Part shown: one piece after another, positions 53,771 to 64,000 of the stretch
Layout of the letters: every line of letters begins with the position of its first letter
Position numbering within the stretch: position 1 is the first letter of the stretch
Origin: Sphaerolaimus hirsutus
Taxonomy: Eukaryota; Nematoda; Chromadorea; Monhysterida; Sphaerolaimidae
Reading direction: 5' to 3'
DNA length: 64,000 nt
Assembly: GCA_964036195.1 (NCBI GenBank)
Contig: OZ038457.1
Location: 2,269,180 to 2,333,179 of the forward strand
Translations under genes and position numbers: made by a program
Notes under the pieces: generated by a model
The model's input: the letters and a program-made list of their open reading frames with translations, nothing else
What the model was told of the DNA's origin: nothing
The model's database searches: none

Positions 53771-53859
53771 ACAGCATAACGGCAAATTAAAGGTGAAATG
53801 GTAATTCAGTCTCGAGTCTCGATAAATTACAACACAAGAACGCTTAGAGATATCAATCC

Positions 53860-54165
53860 CTAAATTGGCAGGTTGAAAGCACTTACTGATACTTGGTGGT
53901 TCTCAAGTTACAAATAATAAATCAAAATTTTGTGATTTCTCGACAACACCAACGAATAATGTTGTTCACAAATAGCGAAATTTTCGTTTTAAATTTTTAT
54001 CTCAAGAGCCACTCGCGCATTTTGAGTAATTTTTAGACAAGTAAAAAGATATCGGTTGGTGCTTTCAACCTGCTAATTTGGGGGTTGATATTTCTTGCGT
54101 ATTTGTAATTTGTCGATACTGAATTTCTCGTTTCACCTTTTATTTGTCGTCATGCTGTAAATCCA
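53860..54165. repeat. Interspersed 'tatctcaagagcc' repeat, copy 3
   Basis: Matches 35850-36180 and 43056-43320 in 'gatatcggttggtgctttc', 'gggggttgatatttc' and 'gtttcaccttttatttgtc'. Confidence 0.55.
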
Positions 54166-54169
54166 CCCC

Positions 54170-55620
54170 AGACAATAAAGACTTAGGTACATATACCTTT
54201 TAACCTACACATTACCCCACCCAGTGGAGGGTTATCATTCTGACATACGGTCTACCAACCATGACATAACGTGAAACTGACGTGCGGCGCATGGCACTCT
54301 GACATAATGTGAATCTGACATGAGCAGTGTGAAACTGACATGCCCATGCACATGGTGTGCATGAAAATTCCTCAAACAATTATTCCCTAGTTCACTCAAA
54401 CCTCGGGAAAATTCAAGGGTCTTAATATGGGAAATTATGGAATATCAGCATCAGAAAGTCATATCATTTGAACCCTATTGCATTTTTGAATCTTGTGAAG
54501 AATTTTATTAATTTAATTTGTCATATTTCTATTGCATGTCCTTTCCTTTCCTTCAGAACATCTGTCCTATTCCATAATTGAAATTTTTATAACACCAAGC
54601 ATAATTTTTTACAAAATTATACCCAAATTTTTCATGCACCATATTTAGAAGAAATTATATATTTGCCTCATATTGTGAAAATTTGAGTGTATGACACATG
54701 CCTTCCGACCACATGTACACAGAATGTCAGTTTAATGCTGTGCTGCATATGTAAATTTTGCCTTTGGGCATGACAGATTCACGTTATGTTAGAGTGTCAT
54801 GCATGCGCCGCATGTCAGTTTCACGTTATGTCAGAGTAGGCCGTATGTTAGAGTGGATTCACCCGCCAGTGTAGGGCGCAGCACAAAGTCACGCAAATGT
54901 ATGCATTTGGGGCGGTGCACATGAAAAGCTAAGGCGCCAAGCTGTCCGACACATCGCTCATGGCATCTCATGTCAATGTGCATGTAACCTATGCTGCGAA
55001 AAGTGGAGGTTTTTAAAATACTTTCAAATGTTTTTGGAATTTTTGGTTCGATAAAATGCAGGTTACAATTTTAATTGGGTACAGCTTTTATAAACTTTTA
55101 TGTGGTTAAGTTCTTTTAAAATATTTTTGATTTTTATACATTTGTATTATCGCTAATTTTCTTTGCTGTTTCTACTGAATATCGGTAATGGTTTCACAAT
55201 TTTATTTTGTAACTAAATAGGGTGTCCTATACATTTAATTATACAATTCCGAACAATTAAAAACACACAAATATAAAATGTAATATACAATAGTGAGAAG
55301 TATCTTCTAATCAGCATTTTCCAATATTCTATTAAGGATTTCGGTTGGATACATTCCTATATTTATCTCGCAAAGATAGCCACAAACATAGGTAATTACC
55401 AAAAATTACATAATTACTGAAAGCGTGAAAATTTATTTAAATAAATATTTTTCTCATCACCACGCGACGCACACAAATGAATACATTTAGTCACTAATGC
55501 TGCCGTCAAGGAGAATAGCTACACTCCATCTTTTGGCACCCAATTGATTGACGATACTTTTTATTTTATCTGCCTACCGTATACGCATTAATAAACGCCG
55601 CCTTGAATACACTGACATCA
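54170..55620. other. No gene recognised; weak inverted repeat
   Basis: 'ctgacataacgtgaatctgac'-like text (54240-54345) recurs inverted at 54780-54850 ('cagtttcacgttatgtcagag'), indicating a ~610-bp element filled with TGACATAACGTGAA motifs. The rest is AT-rich without features. Confidence 0.5.
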
Positions 55621-55623
55621 AGA

Positions 55624-56120
55624 TACCGTATTTCTTCTAATAGAAGGGCGCCCTTCTATTTTTTTCGTCAACTTTTTTACCCGCCCTTCTATTGGAGGCG
55701 CCCTTCTATTGGAGACGGCCCCTCTATTTCTTTCGTCATTTTTTCAGCATTTTTTTTCACTTTCTCTCAAGGTTTTTCTAGGTGTTACGTCACAGACATT
55801 TTAAAGAATGACGATTCATAGAGTTCAGTCAACATCTTATGTTAAAATATTATAGAACCAGATCAATGGATCAAAGCCAGATGCCCACTGATCTTGTTTA
55901 ATTTTTTATGCATTTTGCAGAATTCCAGCACTATCTGTACCTTCTATTGGAGACTGCCCTTCTATTGATTTCGTGGCCCAAATAAAGTCAAAAAAGTGTA
56001 CCTTCTATTGGAGACGCCCTTCTATTGATTTCGTGGCCCAAATAAAGTCAAAAAAGTGTACCTTCTATTGGAGAAGCCCTTCTATTGAAGGCCCGCCCTT
56101 CTATTAGAAGAAATACGGTA
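55624..56120. mobile_element. TA-flanked MITE, CCGTATTTCTTCTAATAGAAGG family, complete
   Basis: TA-CCGTATTTCTTCTAATAG to inverse-TA, 493 bp. Filled with CCCTTCTATTGGAGACGC units. Two tandem copies of a ~72-bp unit containing 'gatttcgtggcccaaataaa' lie at 55940-56085. Confidence 0.9.
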
Positions 56121-56430
56121 ACACCCCTTGGAGTTTTAGTGAGAACGTATTTAGGTGGAGTTTTACAACACACCAAAATAATGTACTGATTTTAAAAACA
56201 GGTAAAGGGTGTACCCTTTTGATTGCGTTGATTCATTGAATGTGAGAGGTCTTGAATAATTCAAAATGAAGAGGTAGTATTTATGTGATATTACGTTAAT
56301 ACATCTGGATACGTTTATGCAATGCATTTGTCATGACTTTTCATGGAAATTCTGACATTGAAATTTCACGACAAATAGTCCCTTTTCGACCCCCCCTCCC
56401 TCAATTTTGGGCGTAATAAAAAAACCCTGG

Positions 56431-56680
56431 TATACTCCGGTTACTTTACACCCTGCACGCGTGGTTCCCGCTGGAAGTGTGCCAACGATGGTTAACGCGT
56501 GCGAGTTTCATAAAAAGATGACAAAATTGATTGTTGTTATAATGTTATTCATTAACATATTCACATCGATGAAATTTTTTATTTTTTTACGGAAATCGCA
56601 TGTTTTAACAATCATTGGCACGCTTCCAACACGAGACATAAATCAGTGCGACGGCAGAGTATCATGTACGCCGAGTATAC
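56431..56680. mobile_element. TATACTC-ended MITE, copy 2
   Basis: TATACTCCGGTTACTTTACA to GTACGCCGAGTATA(C), with the inner pair 'gctggaagtgtgccaacg' against 'cattggcacgcttccaac'. Same family as 36965-37213, in the opposite orientation. Confidence 0.8.
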
Positions 56681-56689
56681 GCATTTCAA

Positions 56690-58508
56690 GATCTATGGTA
56701 GCTCGTTTTTGCGCACTTCCCTATTTGATGTCTGTTGTTTTTGTCCTACTTTGGAGGAGTGCCTTGCATTTCTAAGCTTAGTAATTTCCATGTTATTTAC
56801 ATTATTAAATACGCTAAATGTAATTTGTTATGTATTATAAATAGGTAATTACCTAATGATTTATGTTACATATATTTATTATTTAATGATTTTTAAGTAA
56901 TTGACTGATGAAGTGCTGTTATACCCAAGTACATAAAATTATTCGGTCACAAATTGGCGGATTACCGGGTTTTCCTAGTATTTAGTTATAGTATTTATTT
57001 AAGCCATGCAGGTGCTTAAGCACAGCTTACTAGTTCAAAATAAAATTCAATAAAATTGTCAGTAAAAAGTTAAAATCAAAGTGGCCCTTCATTTATTGTC
57101 TCTGTATTTATTGCACGAATATTTATCAAAATATCACCAGTTTGCATTGCAAATCGCCGCGGGCGCTTCTAATGAATTCTGTGTTCGGATCGAAATGAAA
57201 TTCATATCAGATGCGCTTTGCCCTTCAATGGGTCTGTTTATAAATGTATTTAGGTATGTATTTATGTAGTACAGTATGTATAGTATTCATACTAGCAGGA
57301 TTCTCCTTCACACCTTTGGTCCGGTTTTATAGTATTGGGAGCCTACACACTAGTTGACACACGTGTGTCAACTGGTTTGTGTCAACTCTGATTTCGTCTT
57401 CACGTGTCGCAGAGCGGTCTCCAATGTTGAGAAATAAATATTATGACAAGTGCATTGGAAGATCGCTCTTCGACATGTGAAGCCAGGCCAGTTGACACAA
57501 ATGTACTTGTGTTTGGGTGTACACTTCTACACTTTGCATTCACTCACAGGCATTTTTGATGCACATCAATTATTAATCAGTCAGTTGCATATTTTGCAAG
57601 TTCTAACAGTTGTTTCTTTGCATTAATTGCCTCAATTCTCTTTGCTTCATAATTTTAATTTTATTGTGTGAAATCTATACCTTTGCAGACATAAAAACTA
57701 CATTTGCACACACAGACATTTCAGCCAAACTCGCAATAATAACATGATATTTTCATCTGCAATTATTTTACACCCCAAAATATCACTCAGGTGCATCAAA
57801 ACACATTTCAATGGGTTTACAGCTGCTGTGCAATGCATCTCATCAACATAGGCAAAAGCTCACTTTGACATTTGCAAAAGTTTTTTATCACTTCCTAGTT
57901 CCCCAAATATAATAGTCATAGATGCACGCGGGGGCGCGAACAGCTTCACTGACTGACTGATTGGGAATGTGCCGCCGCTGTGGCCCAACGGAAGTGTTGC
58001 GAGTCTGCGCTTCAGCTAGTGTTGGAAAAGTGCCAAAAATCAAGCTTTCTGGCTTCGACAGCGAACGCAAGCTATATAGTGTAGTGACTCGTGTGCCATG
58101 GCACTTTGCACGCTTAGTTGTTTATGTCTCACGTTGGAAGAGTGCCAATGGTAATTAAACCGCGCGATTCTAGGGCAATTGAAACAATCTAATACAAAAT
58201 GCTTGCACCAATTTCCAAGGTGCTTCACCATCACTTGCGTCCCGGAACGGGTCTTTTATAGGCCTATATGGAAAAGTACTGCGCTGCGCTTTGGTGGGCG
58301 ATTTTGTGTTCAATTGTGTTCATGTGACGGTTGCTGCCATCACGGAAGCTTCTACTCACACCGCCACATATTTTGATGCCAGGATCGTTGTGAATTACGG
58401 TAAGTGGTCCCGCAAAGTATTTAGTGAAGCGTTGTGAAGCGTGAAGCTTCATCAACAACTACATATAAGCATCGAGATGTGTGTAGCTAATTCACCGCGC
58501 ATCGCGAG
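56690..58508. other. No gene recognised
   Basis: AT-rich. Contains the palindrome CTAGTTGACACACGTG near 57350 and a TATACTC-family fragment at 58105-58160 ('tctcacgttggaagagtgcc'). No exon was recognised. Confidence 0.45.
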
Positions 58509-58516
58509 CACTCAAT

Positions 58517-59030
58517 CATAGTTGTTAAAACGTATTTACTCGATCAATACGTATACTCGAGTACAGAGTAAATACGTATACGTTTCTTCCGAAAAAAGTT
58601 CTGGTACTCGCTTTTACGTATACTTTTTGAACTTACTCGAGTACAGAAAACGTATTTTAGATCATCTTTTATATAGGTTTTTTAAGACATAGAAGGGAAA
58701 AAAGGGAGAAAATGAGATAAAAATATGGGAAAGTAGTCGAAAATGGGTATAGAACCAAAAATATACCTAGTGAAAAATTGCGTAAAATACGCAAAAAGTT
58801 ATTAAAATGACCGATTTTGAGCGACATTTCTTGAAAAATTTGGCGACATTTCTTAAAAGTACTCACGTTTACGTTTTCTGCGGGGAAAAGTACGTTTACT
58901 CACGTTTACTTATCATGAGTAAAAGTAAAAAAATTTACTTTACGTTTTCTGTACTCAAGGGGTGAGTAAAAACTAAAAACTTAACGTTTACGTATACTTT
59001 GAAAAAAGTTCAGTACTTTTAACAACTCTG
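58517..59030. mobile_element. hAT-like MITE, ACGTATACTCG / AACGTTTACT family
   Basis: CATAGTTGTTAAAACGTATT to TTTTAACAACTCTG with duplication CACTCAAT (58509-58516, 59031-59038). Motif arrays of TACGTTTACTCA and its inverse flank a short CTATC-family-like core. A diverged relative lies at 63477-63932. Confidence 0.9.
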
Positions 59031-59409
59031 CACTCAATTTCCTCAACAATGTGTGATTTCCCGGCAATGCGCATTAGTTTGGTGGTGGCACTTTTCATGA
59101 ACGGCTGCAGTTGAATGGGCGAATGGCTGCGTGAGTGATAGCTGCCCCGCTGTATTGTTGTCTCCCATTTTTATCGTGTTTCCCCCCCATTATGTCGCTG
59201 CTATGACGTTTGTTGTGTGATTTTTTTCCGGCCCAATTTCGTGTCTATTGAAACTGTTGCTTTATCTACCTATACTGTTTTTTTGGGTGAGGGGGCAGGA
59301 CTAGGAGATAACAATTTCTTTGAATGTGCTTCAAACTTCCCTGCCGCATGTCGTATCCAATTTTCATGAATAGGCGAATGGTAATCACCATTGCATATCC
59401 AAAAGCAGT

Positions 59410-59868
59410 TACCGTATTTCCTCGAAATACCCCCCGGGGGGTGATTGTTTCATAGTGGTCCCGAGAGGGGGGGGGGGTTAAACGAGGGGGGGGGGTATTT
59501 CGAGGGGGGGGGTGATTGTTTCACAAGAAAATTTTTGAAAACCAAGTACGAAATTGTCGTCTGAAACGTACGCAGACGTCGAAAAATGCAACAAAATCCG
59601 CCATTTATAAGGTTCTGTAGACTAATATTAGTATGTAGATGGTATGTACACTGTTCTAACGTGACACCGACATTGTTTTAACGTGTGTTCTGCAGTACAC
59701 TGAACACAAACTACAGTTATTGTCATGTACGTTCCCTTTACACTCAATTTGGGGGGGGGTATTTCGAGGGGGGGGGTGATTGTTTCATAGTGGTCTCGAG
59801 AGGGGGGGGGTCAAACGAGGGGGGGGGGTATTTCAAGGGGGGGGGGGGTATTTCGAGGAAATACGGTA
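59410..59868. mobile_element. TA-flanked MITE, CCGTATTTCCTCG family, full length
   Basis: TA-CCGTATTTCCTCGAAATACC to inverse-TA, 455 bp. Nearly the same as 2263-2714 and 41414-41780. G-runs next to each GTATTTCGAGG unit vary in length between copies. Confidence 0.92.
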
Positions 59869-59979
59869 CATATTTATTTTATGTGTGCAGAGTCAGTTAT
59901 TTTTGTGTCTGAACATTTCCCCCATAGTTGTTAAAATGAATTTACATTTACTCGAAAAATACGGTTACTGAGTAAATAG

Positions 59980-60776
59980 CAGAGTTGCGAAAGCGTATTT
60001 ACGCTTACCCGAAATACCCGGGTAAATGGGTATTTATACTTACGCTTACGCTTACGCTTTCGTAAAATACCCATACGCTTTTTTACGCTTTCCCGGCCGA
60101 ATTACCCGGGTACTAAAAGCGTAAAAAAACGTTTCACAGGGTCCAGTTTTATGCTTTTGAAAAAGTGTAAAACAACAAAAAAGGAAATGAACGAAAATGT
60201 GTACAAAAAAAACTGACTGCGTGTGTGCAGTATCACACTAACAACAGCAGCAAATGTACAAATTCTGTTGAAATGCAAATGTCTCGTTAAAATTGTGTTG
60301 CCTAGCAATATCGTAGCTTCAGATTAGGAATTTTGGGGCTGAAAACTGATTCCAAAAACTGTTGCTGAGAGCGTTATTTTGAAACAGTTCACTGAACAAA
60401 AACAGACAGAATCCCGGATGCATTACCTTTGCCGCCACTGTATCTGAGTAAATATTCACCGGGTATGCACTATGCATATTTACTTGATTGTGAATGCATA
60501 CATAATCTTAATGTATAATAAGTATGCAACTGTGTACTAATTTAATGTGAAAATATGAAAGACAGTGGTATATAAATTCATCTAACAGTGAAAGCAAGAG
60601 TGTTTTCTGACGCTCAAAAGCAAGAGCACTTTCTAGAAGAAATTTACGCTTACGCTTTATTTTACGCTTTCCTAGGTGTTTTACAAATACCTTACGCTTA
60701 CAGTATCCATACTCGAAATTAGGAAAGTGTATTTACGCTTACGCTTTCCAAAAATACCGGTATTATAACAACTTTG
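59980..60776. mobile_element. hAT-like element, AAGCGTAA-motif family, copy 2
   Basis: CAGAGTTGCGAAAGCGTATT to ATAACAACTTTG with duplication GTAAATAG (59972-59979, 60777-60784). It is inserted in a GTTGTTAAAA-type element (about 59928-60845), which continues on both sides. Confidence 0.93.
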
Positions 60777-61839
60777 GTAAATAGGTACATTTACTACTCC
60801 TCTGAAAAAGTACCACCTTTACGCGTAAATACTTTTGAAAGGTATAGGAAAGACTCATTCCGCTTAACTCAAATGCGTTCAAAGCTGATGTATGAATTTT
60901 CCAAATTTTTTGAAATTTCGTTATTCACTATAAAACTTTAGATTATGTAACAAAATACAAAGTCATTTTAATTGGTCAATAAAAATTTTCAAATCGTGAA
61001 AAAATGGAAATCAGGAAATTCGAAAACTGATTTTAGAGATGATTTTTTATATAAAAATATAAAATATATTTATAAAATAAATTCAAAAATTCATTTTTTG
61101 AACCCTGGTAAATTTGAACACTTTACCTGAACGAGTTTCTCATCGTTACCCAGTGGTTCCTTTTCATGTTGAAGCACATACACCTCGCTACAGACAGAGC
61201 AGTTTACATCCACACATCTTATGTGTTGCGCAACGATGCATGCACCAACGCGATACTTATGCATGAACCCCACTCTAAAAAAATTAAAAAGAAAAAAGCG
61301 GAGCCGAGTATAAACAACACATGTTTAGCAACCCAACGTTTTTTTTTTGCAACGATTTGATTTTATTATCATTCTATATACCTACGATGATATTTACTAT
61401 AGATACAAGAATGTGTAATTATGCTTTTTATATATTTATAAATTGACTACCTATTTATATATTTGAGTATCGGCATCGGAATTTTGATAAACTATTGATA
61501 ATGGACATTGACGATTACCCAGACGAAAAGATATTTTATCATATATGAATAAACAAATATGTTCCTACTTGGTAAAATGTTCAATTTTCTATTCACCACA
61601 ATGCATCGGGTGAAGAGCACTTTTTCTATTTATCATACACCAGTGATTACTTTTTATAGCGTTTTGCACTGGTTCTCTGCACATTGCAATACTAGGTATG
61701 TTATTTGTGTGTTATATTGGCATTTTCAATGTGGCCTGCCTTTGCAATTTTAGAATCCCCTGGTTGCCACTAATCAAGCCTCCCCAACTAAATATATATG
61801 CATGTACAGTGTGACAGGGAAATTGTGCAACAAACATCA

Positions 61840-62269
61840 TACCATATTTCTTCTCATAGAAAGGCGCCCTCCTATTTTTTTTGTCATCTTTTTCACCCAC
61901 CCTTCTATTGGAGACCGCCTTCTATTTTTTCGTCAACTTTTCAGCTAATCCTTTGCAAGTTTGGCCAAGGTTTTTCAAAGTGTTACGTCACAGACAGTTC
62001 ATTGAATGGTGATACATAGAGTACATTCAACGTTTGATGTTAAAATAGCACAATATCAATGGGCAAAAGCCACTAAATCACAATGTCCGCTAATATTTTT
62101 TTATTTTTGATGCATTTGGCACAATTCCAGTACCTTGTGTACCTTCTATAGGAAACCGCCCTTCTAGGTATTTATTTATTTCATGGCCCAAAAAAGTTGA
62201 AAAAGTGTACCTTCTATTGGAGATGCCCTTCTATTGGAGACCCACCCTTCTATTAGAAGAAATACAGTA
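61840..62269. mobile_element. TA-flanked MITE, CTTCTAATAGAAGG family, copy 2
   Basis: TA-CCATATTTCTTCTCATAG to 'agaagaaatacag'-TA, ~426 bp. More diverged than 55626-56118, with the same interior order. A further end-fragment lies at 62321-62385. Confidence 0.85.
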
Positions 62270-62384
62270 GCTGTTTCAACTGCTATTAATGCTACTCAAT
62301 GGAGTGCATAATCATATAACCTACTGTATTTCTTCTAATAGAATGGTGTATCTCCAATAGCAGGGCACCTCCAATAGAATGGCA

Positions 62385-63045
62385 GGTTTTATCACATTTT
62401 TGCACTTGTGAAAGATTCACATGCTTCACAAAATTTTCAGTAAAGTGTCTTTCACACACTTCACTTATCATCACAACATCCAAAATTGTGTGAAGTGTAC
62501 TTCACAATGTAAGGAGATTGTGAAAATGCTTCACATGATATTTCCATGCAAAGACACATTGTTTTGTCTTGTGCTGCAAATAATTCAGTTCAAACAAAAT
62601 ATATTTTTATAACTAAATTTTTTCAATTAAATCATTCACAAAAATATTACAACCTCTTTACCATCTCCTGTTACCTTGTAATACATAAATTTTGTGTTCA
62701 TATGCTCTTTAGGTCCATCATAAAGTTTTGAAGTCAATGTGAATCTATTTATACATAGTTCACCACATTTTTTTCTTGTGAAGTGTCTTAACTACAGGTT
62801 TTGCATTTTGAAGACACATCATGGTGGGGCATCAGCAGTGAAGACACTTCACAAACATTGTGCATCATCAAGCACATCTGTGATGCGAAGTGTTTTCACA
62901 ACAAATTTCGTGAAGCACCAGAAAACGTCACTATGAACACACTTCATGACACTTCACAACGCATCACATATTCTTTTACTGCGTGTACTTTTTCTTTTAC
63001 TGTTTCATTGAGTCAATGAGACCAACGTTTCACATAATCTTTGAC
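62385..63045. repeat. TTCACAAAGTG-motif repeat block
   Basis: Dense 'gtgaagtgtcttcac' / 'cacttcaca' units at 62400-62540 and 62770-62960, arranged around a plainer centre like the other motif-filled elements. Clear termini were not found. Confidence 0.5.
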
Positions 63046-63476
63046 ACCCGATGTGAATATTTAGCCCATCAAATCAACTTACCTTGGTTGGTTAGTTATA
63101 CAAAATAAATGGAAGGCATGTTTTCAATAGAAACTCGTCTGAGCAGGGTCTCTGTGTTTGCGTGTTGTGTTGGCTGAAATTAAATCCAACTGCTTTTTCC
63201 GGATGCCCGGACTGAGTGCTTCGTTTCAGCTTGCAAACGCTGGCAAACAAAATTAGAAAACTCGTTTTTTGATTTTTGATTTTTTATATTTTCTTTTCGC
63301 GTTTTCTAGTCAGACTAAACACTTAAGTAAAAATCTATTTTTTTAGAAACTTGAAAAATTTAGAAATTTGAAAATATTTTTATACCAAATTAAGTGAGTC
63401 TCTGCATACAGTATAATTGAACTATGATAGATTGGGGTAAAATTGATGAAAAAAGTGAAAACGACACTCACTGCAG

Positions 63477-63932
63477 CGTAGTTGTTAAAACGTATTTATT
63501 TTTACTCGATAAATATGTATACTCAGATACAGAGTAAATGCGTTTACGTTTCCTCCAAAAAAGTTTCTGTATTTGCTTTTACGTATACTTTTTGAAAGTA
63601 CTCGAGTACAGAAAACGTATTTCAGATAGTCTTTTATATCAATTTTTGATGCCATTGAAGGGAAAATAGTGAGAGAATATGCTAAAAATTTGGGAAGATA
63701 GTCGAAAATTAGTGTACAAGCACATATAAAGCCAAAAGTTGCTTTAAATAGGCAAAAGGATATGAAAATTAGTGATTTTGAGTGAAAATTGGGGTGAAAT
63801 TTCTCAAAAATATACATGTTTATGTTTTCTGGGGCAAAAGTACGTTTACTCACGTTTACTCATGAGTAAAAGTAAAAAAATTACATACTTTATCATTAAA
63901 GTTTTTGGCATAAACACTTTTACAAGTCTGTA
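63477..63932. mobile_element. Diverged GTTGTTAAAACG hAT-like element
   Basis: Left end 'cgtagttgttaaaacgtattta' and a decayed right end near 'acacttttacaagtctg'. The interior follows 58517-59030 ('cttttacgtatactttttg', 'gtacgtttactcacgtttact'). Confidence 0.65.
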
Positions 63933-64000
63933 AAAATGCAATAAAAATAACACGTTCAAAAGAAATTTTGTCATCGTTACGCAGCTGCATTCCAATGCAA

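Noticed and set aside
53428-53790. 120-codon frame with STRPDSTRLDSTR-like repeats as a repeat protein
   Set aside because: The repeated part is the ACTCG pentamer array, and the preceding ~45 codons have no recognisable domain or splice context.

Overview
This is a gene-poor, repeat-saturated animal (metazoan) nuclear window. The evidence is split genes with GT-AG introns, a recognisable secretory-pathway protein (p24/TMED family), AT-rich intergenic DNA, and a dense mosaic of small non-autonomous DNA transposons. No operons, bacterial genes, viral genes, reverse transcriptase or transposase ORF were seen. The species cannot be named from the sequence; I infer an invertebrate with an expanded MITE load. 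Most open frames here are read-throughs of short-period repeats, not genes. A 200-N assembly gap lies at 27648-27847.

Genes. (1) On the + strand, 22049-25228 holds a five-exon p24/TMED (GOLD-domain) cargo receptor whose exon phases all agree. (2) On the - strand, 44638 down to 39241 holds five exons, all joined in phase 0 and strongly G/C-ending. They encode the last ~300 residues of an unidentified protein that ends in a PDZ-ligand-like DSMV; the upstream part lies beyond or is unseen. (3) On the - strand, 28733 down to 27062 holds parts of a single-pass membrane protein: a transmembrane exon, a tail exon cut by the N gap, and a C-terminal exon. (4) Weak coding traces on the - strand lie at 34703-35223 and 25901-25970.

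Repeats. Two superfamilies explain much of the window. The first is hAT-like: ends TAGGG or CAGGG, with 8-bp target duplications that I could read directly for about 17 elements. Each family is filled with its own short motif (GGGATC, CGATATT, GGTGCC, GAGTCGAGTC, GGAAACGG, AACGTAA, AAGCGTAA, GCTATCTATC and others). The second is TA-flanked and mariner-like: all ends read TA-CCGTATTT, followed by interchangeable palindromic modules (CCTCGAAATACCCCC, CTTCTAATAGAAGGGCG, YGATGAATAAA). A third group, rich in CATGTAAAA/TTTTACAGGG, lies inside or at the edge of introns of the genes and resembles introner elements. Elements are deeply nested, which gives a relative insertion order.

Layout: 1-7 kb, hAT and TA elements plus a 1.2-kb foldback; 8-21 kb, nested hAT elements; 22-25 kb, TMED gene; 25-29 kb, sparse, with gene 3; 28.9-34.5 kb, one long nested composite; 34.7-44.6 kb, gene 2 with element-filled introns; 44.7-48.2 kb, a foldback/tandem duplication; 48-64 kb, hAT, TA and short-motif elements in otherwise featureless AT-rich DNA.
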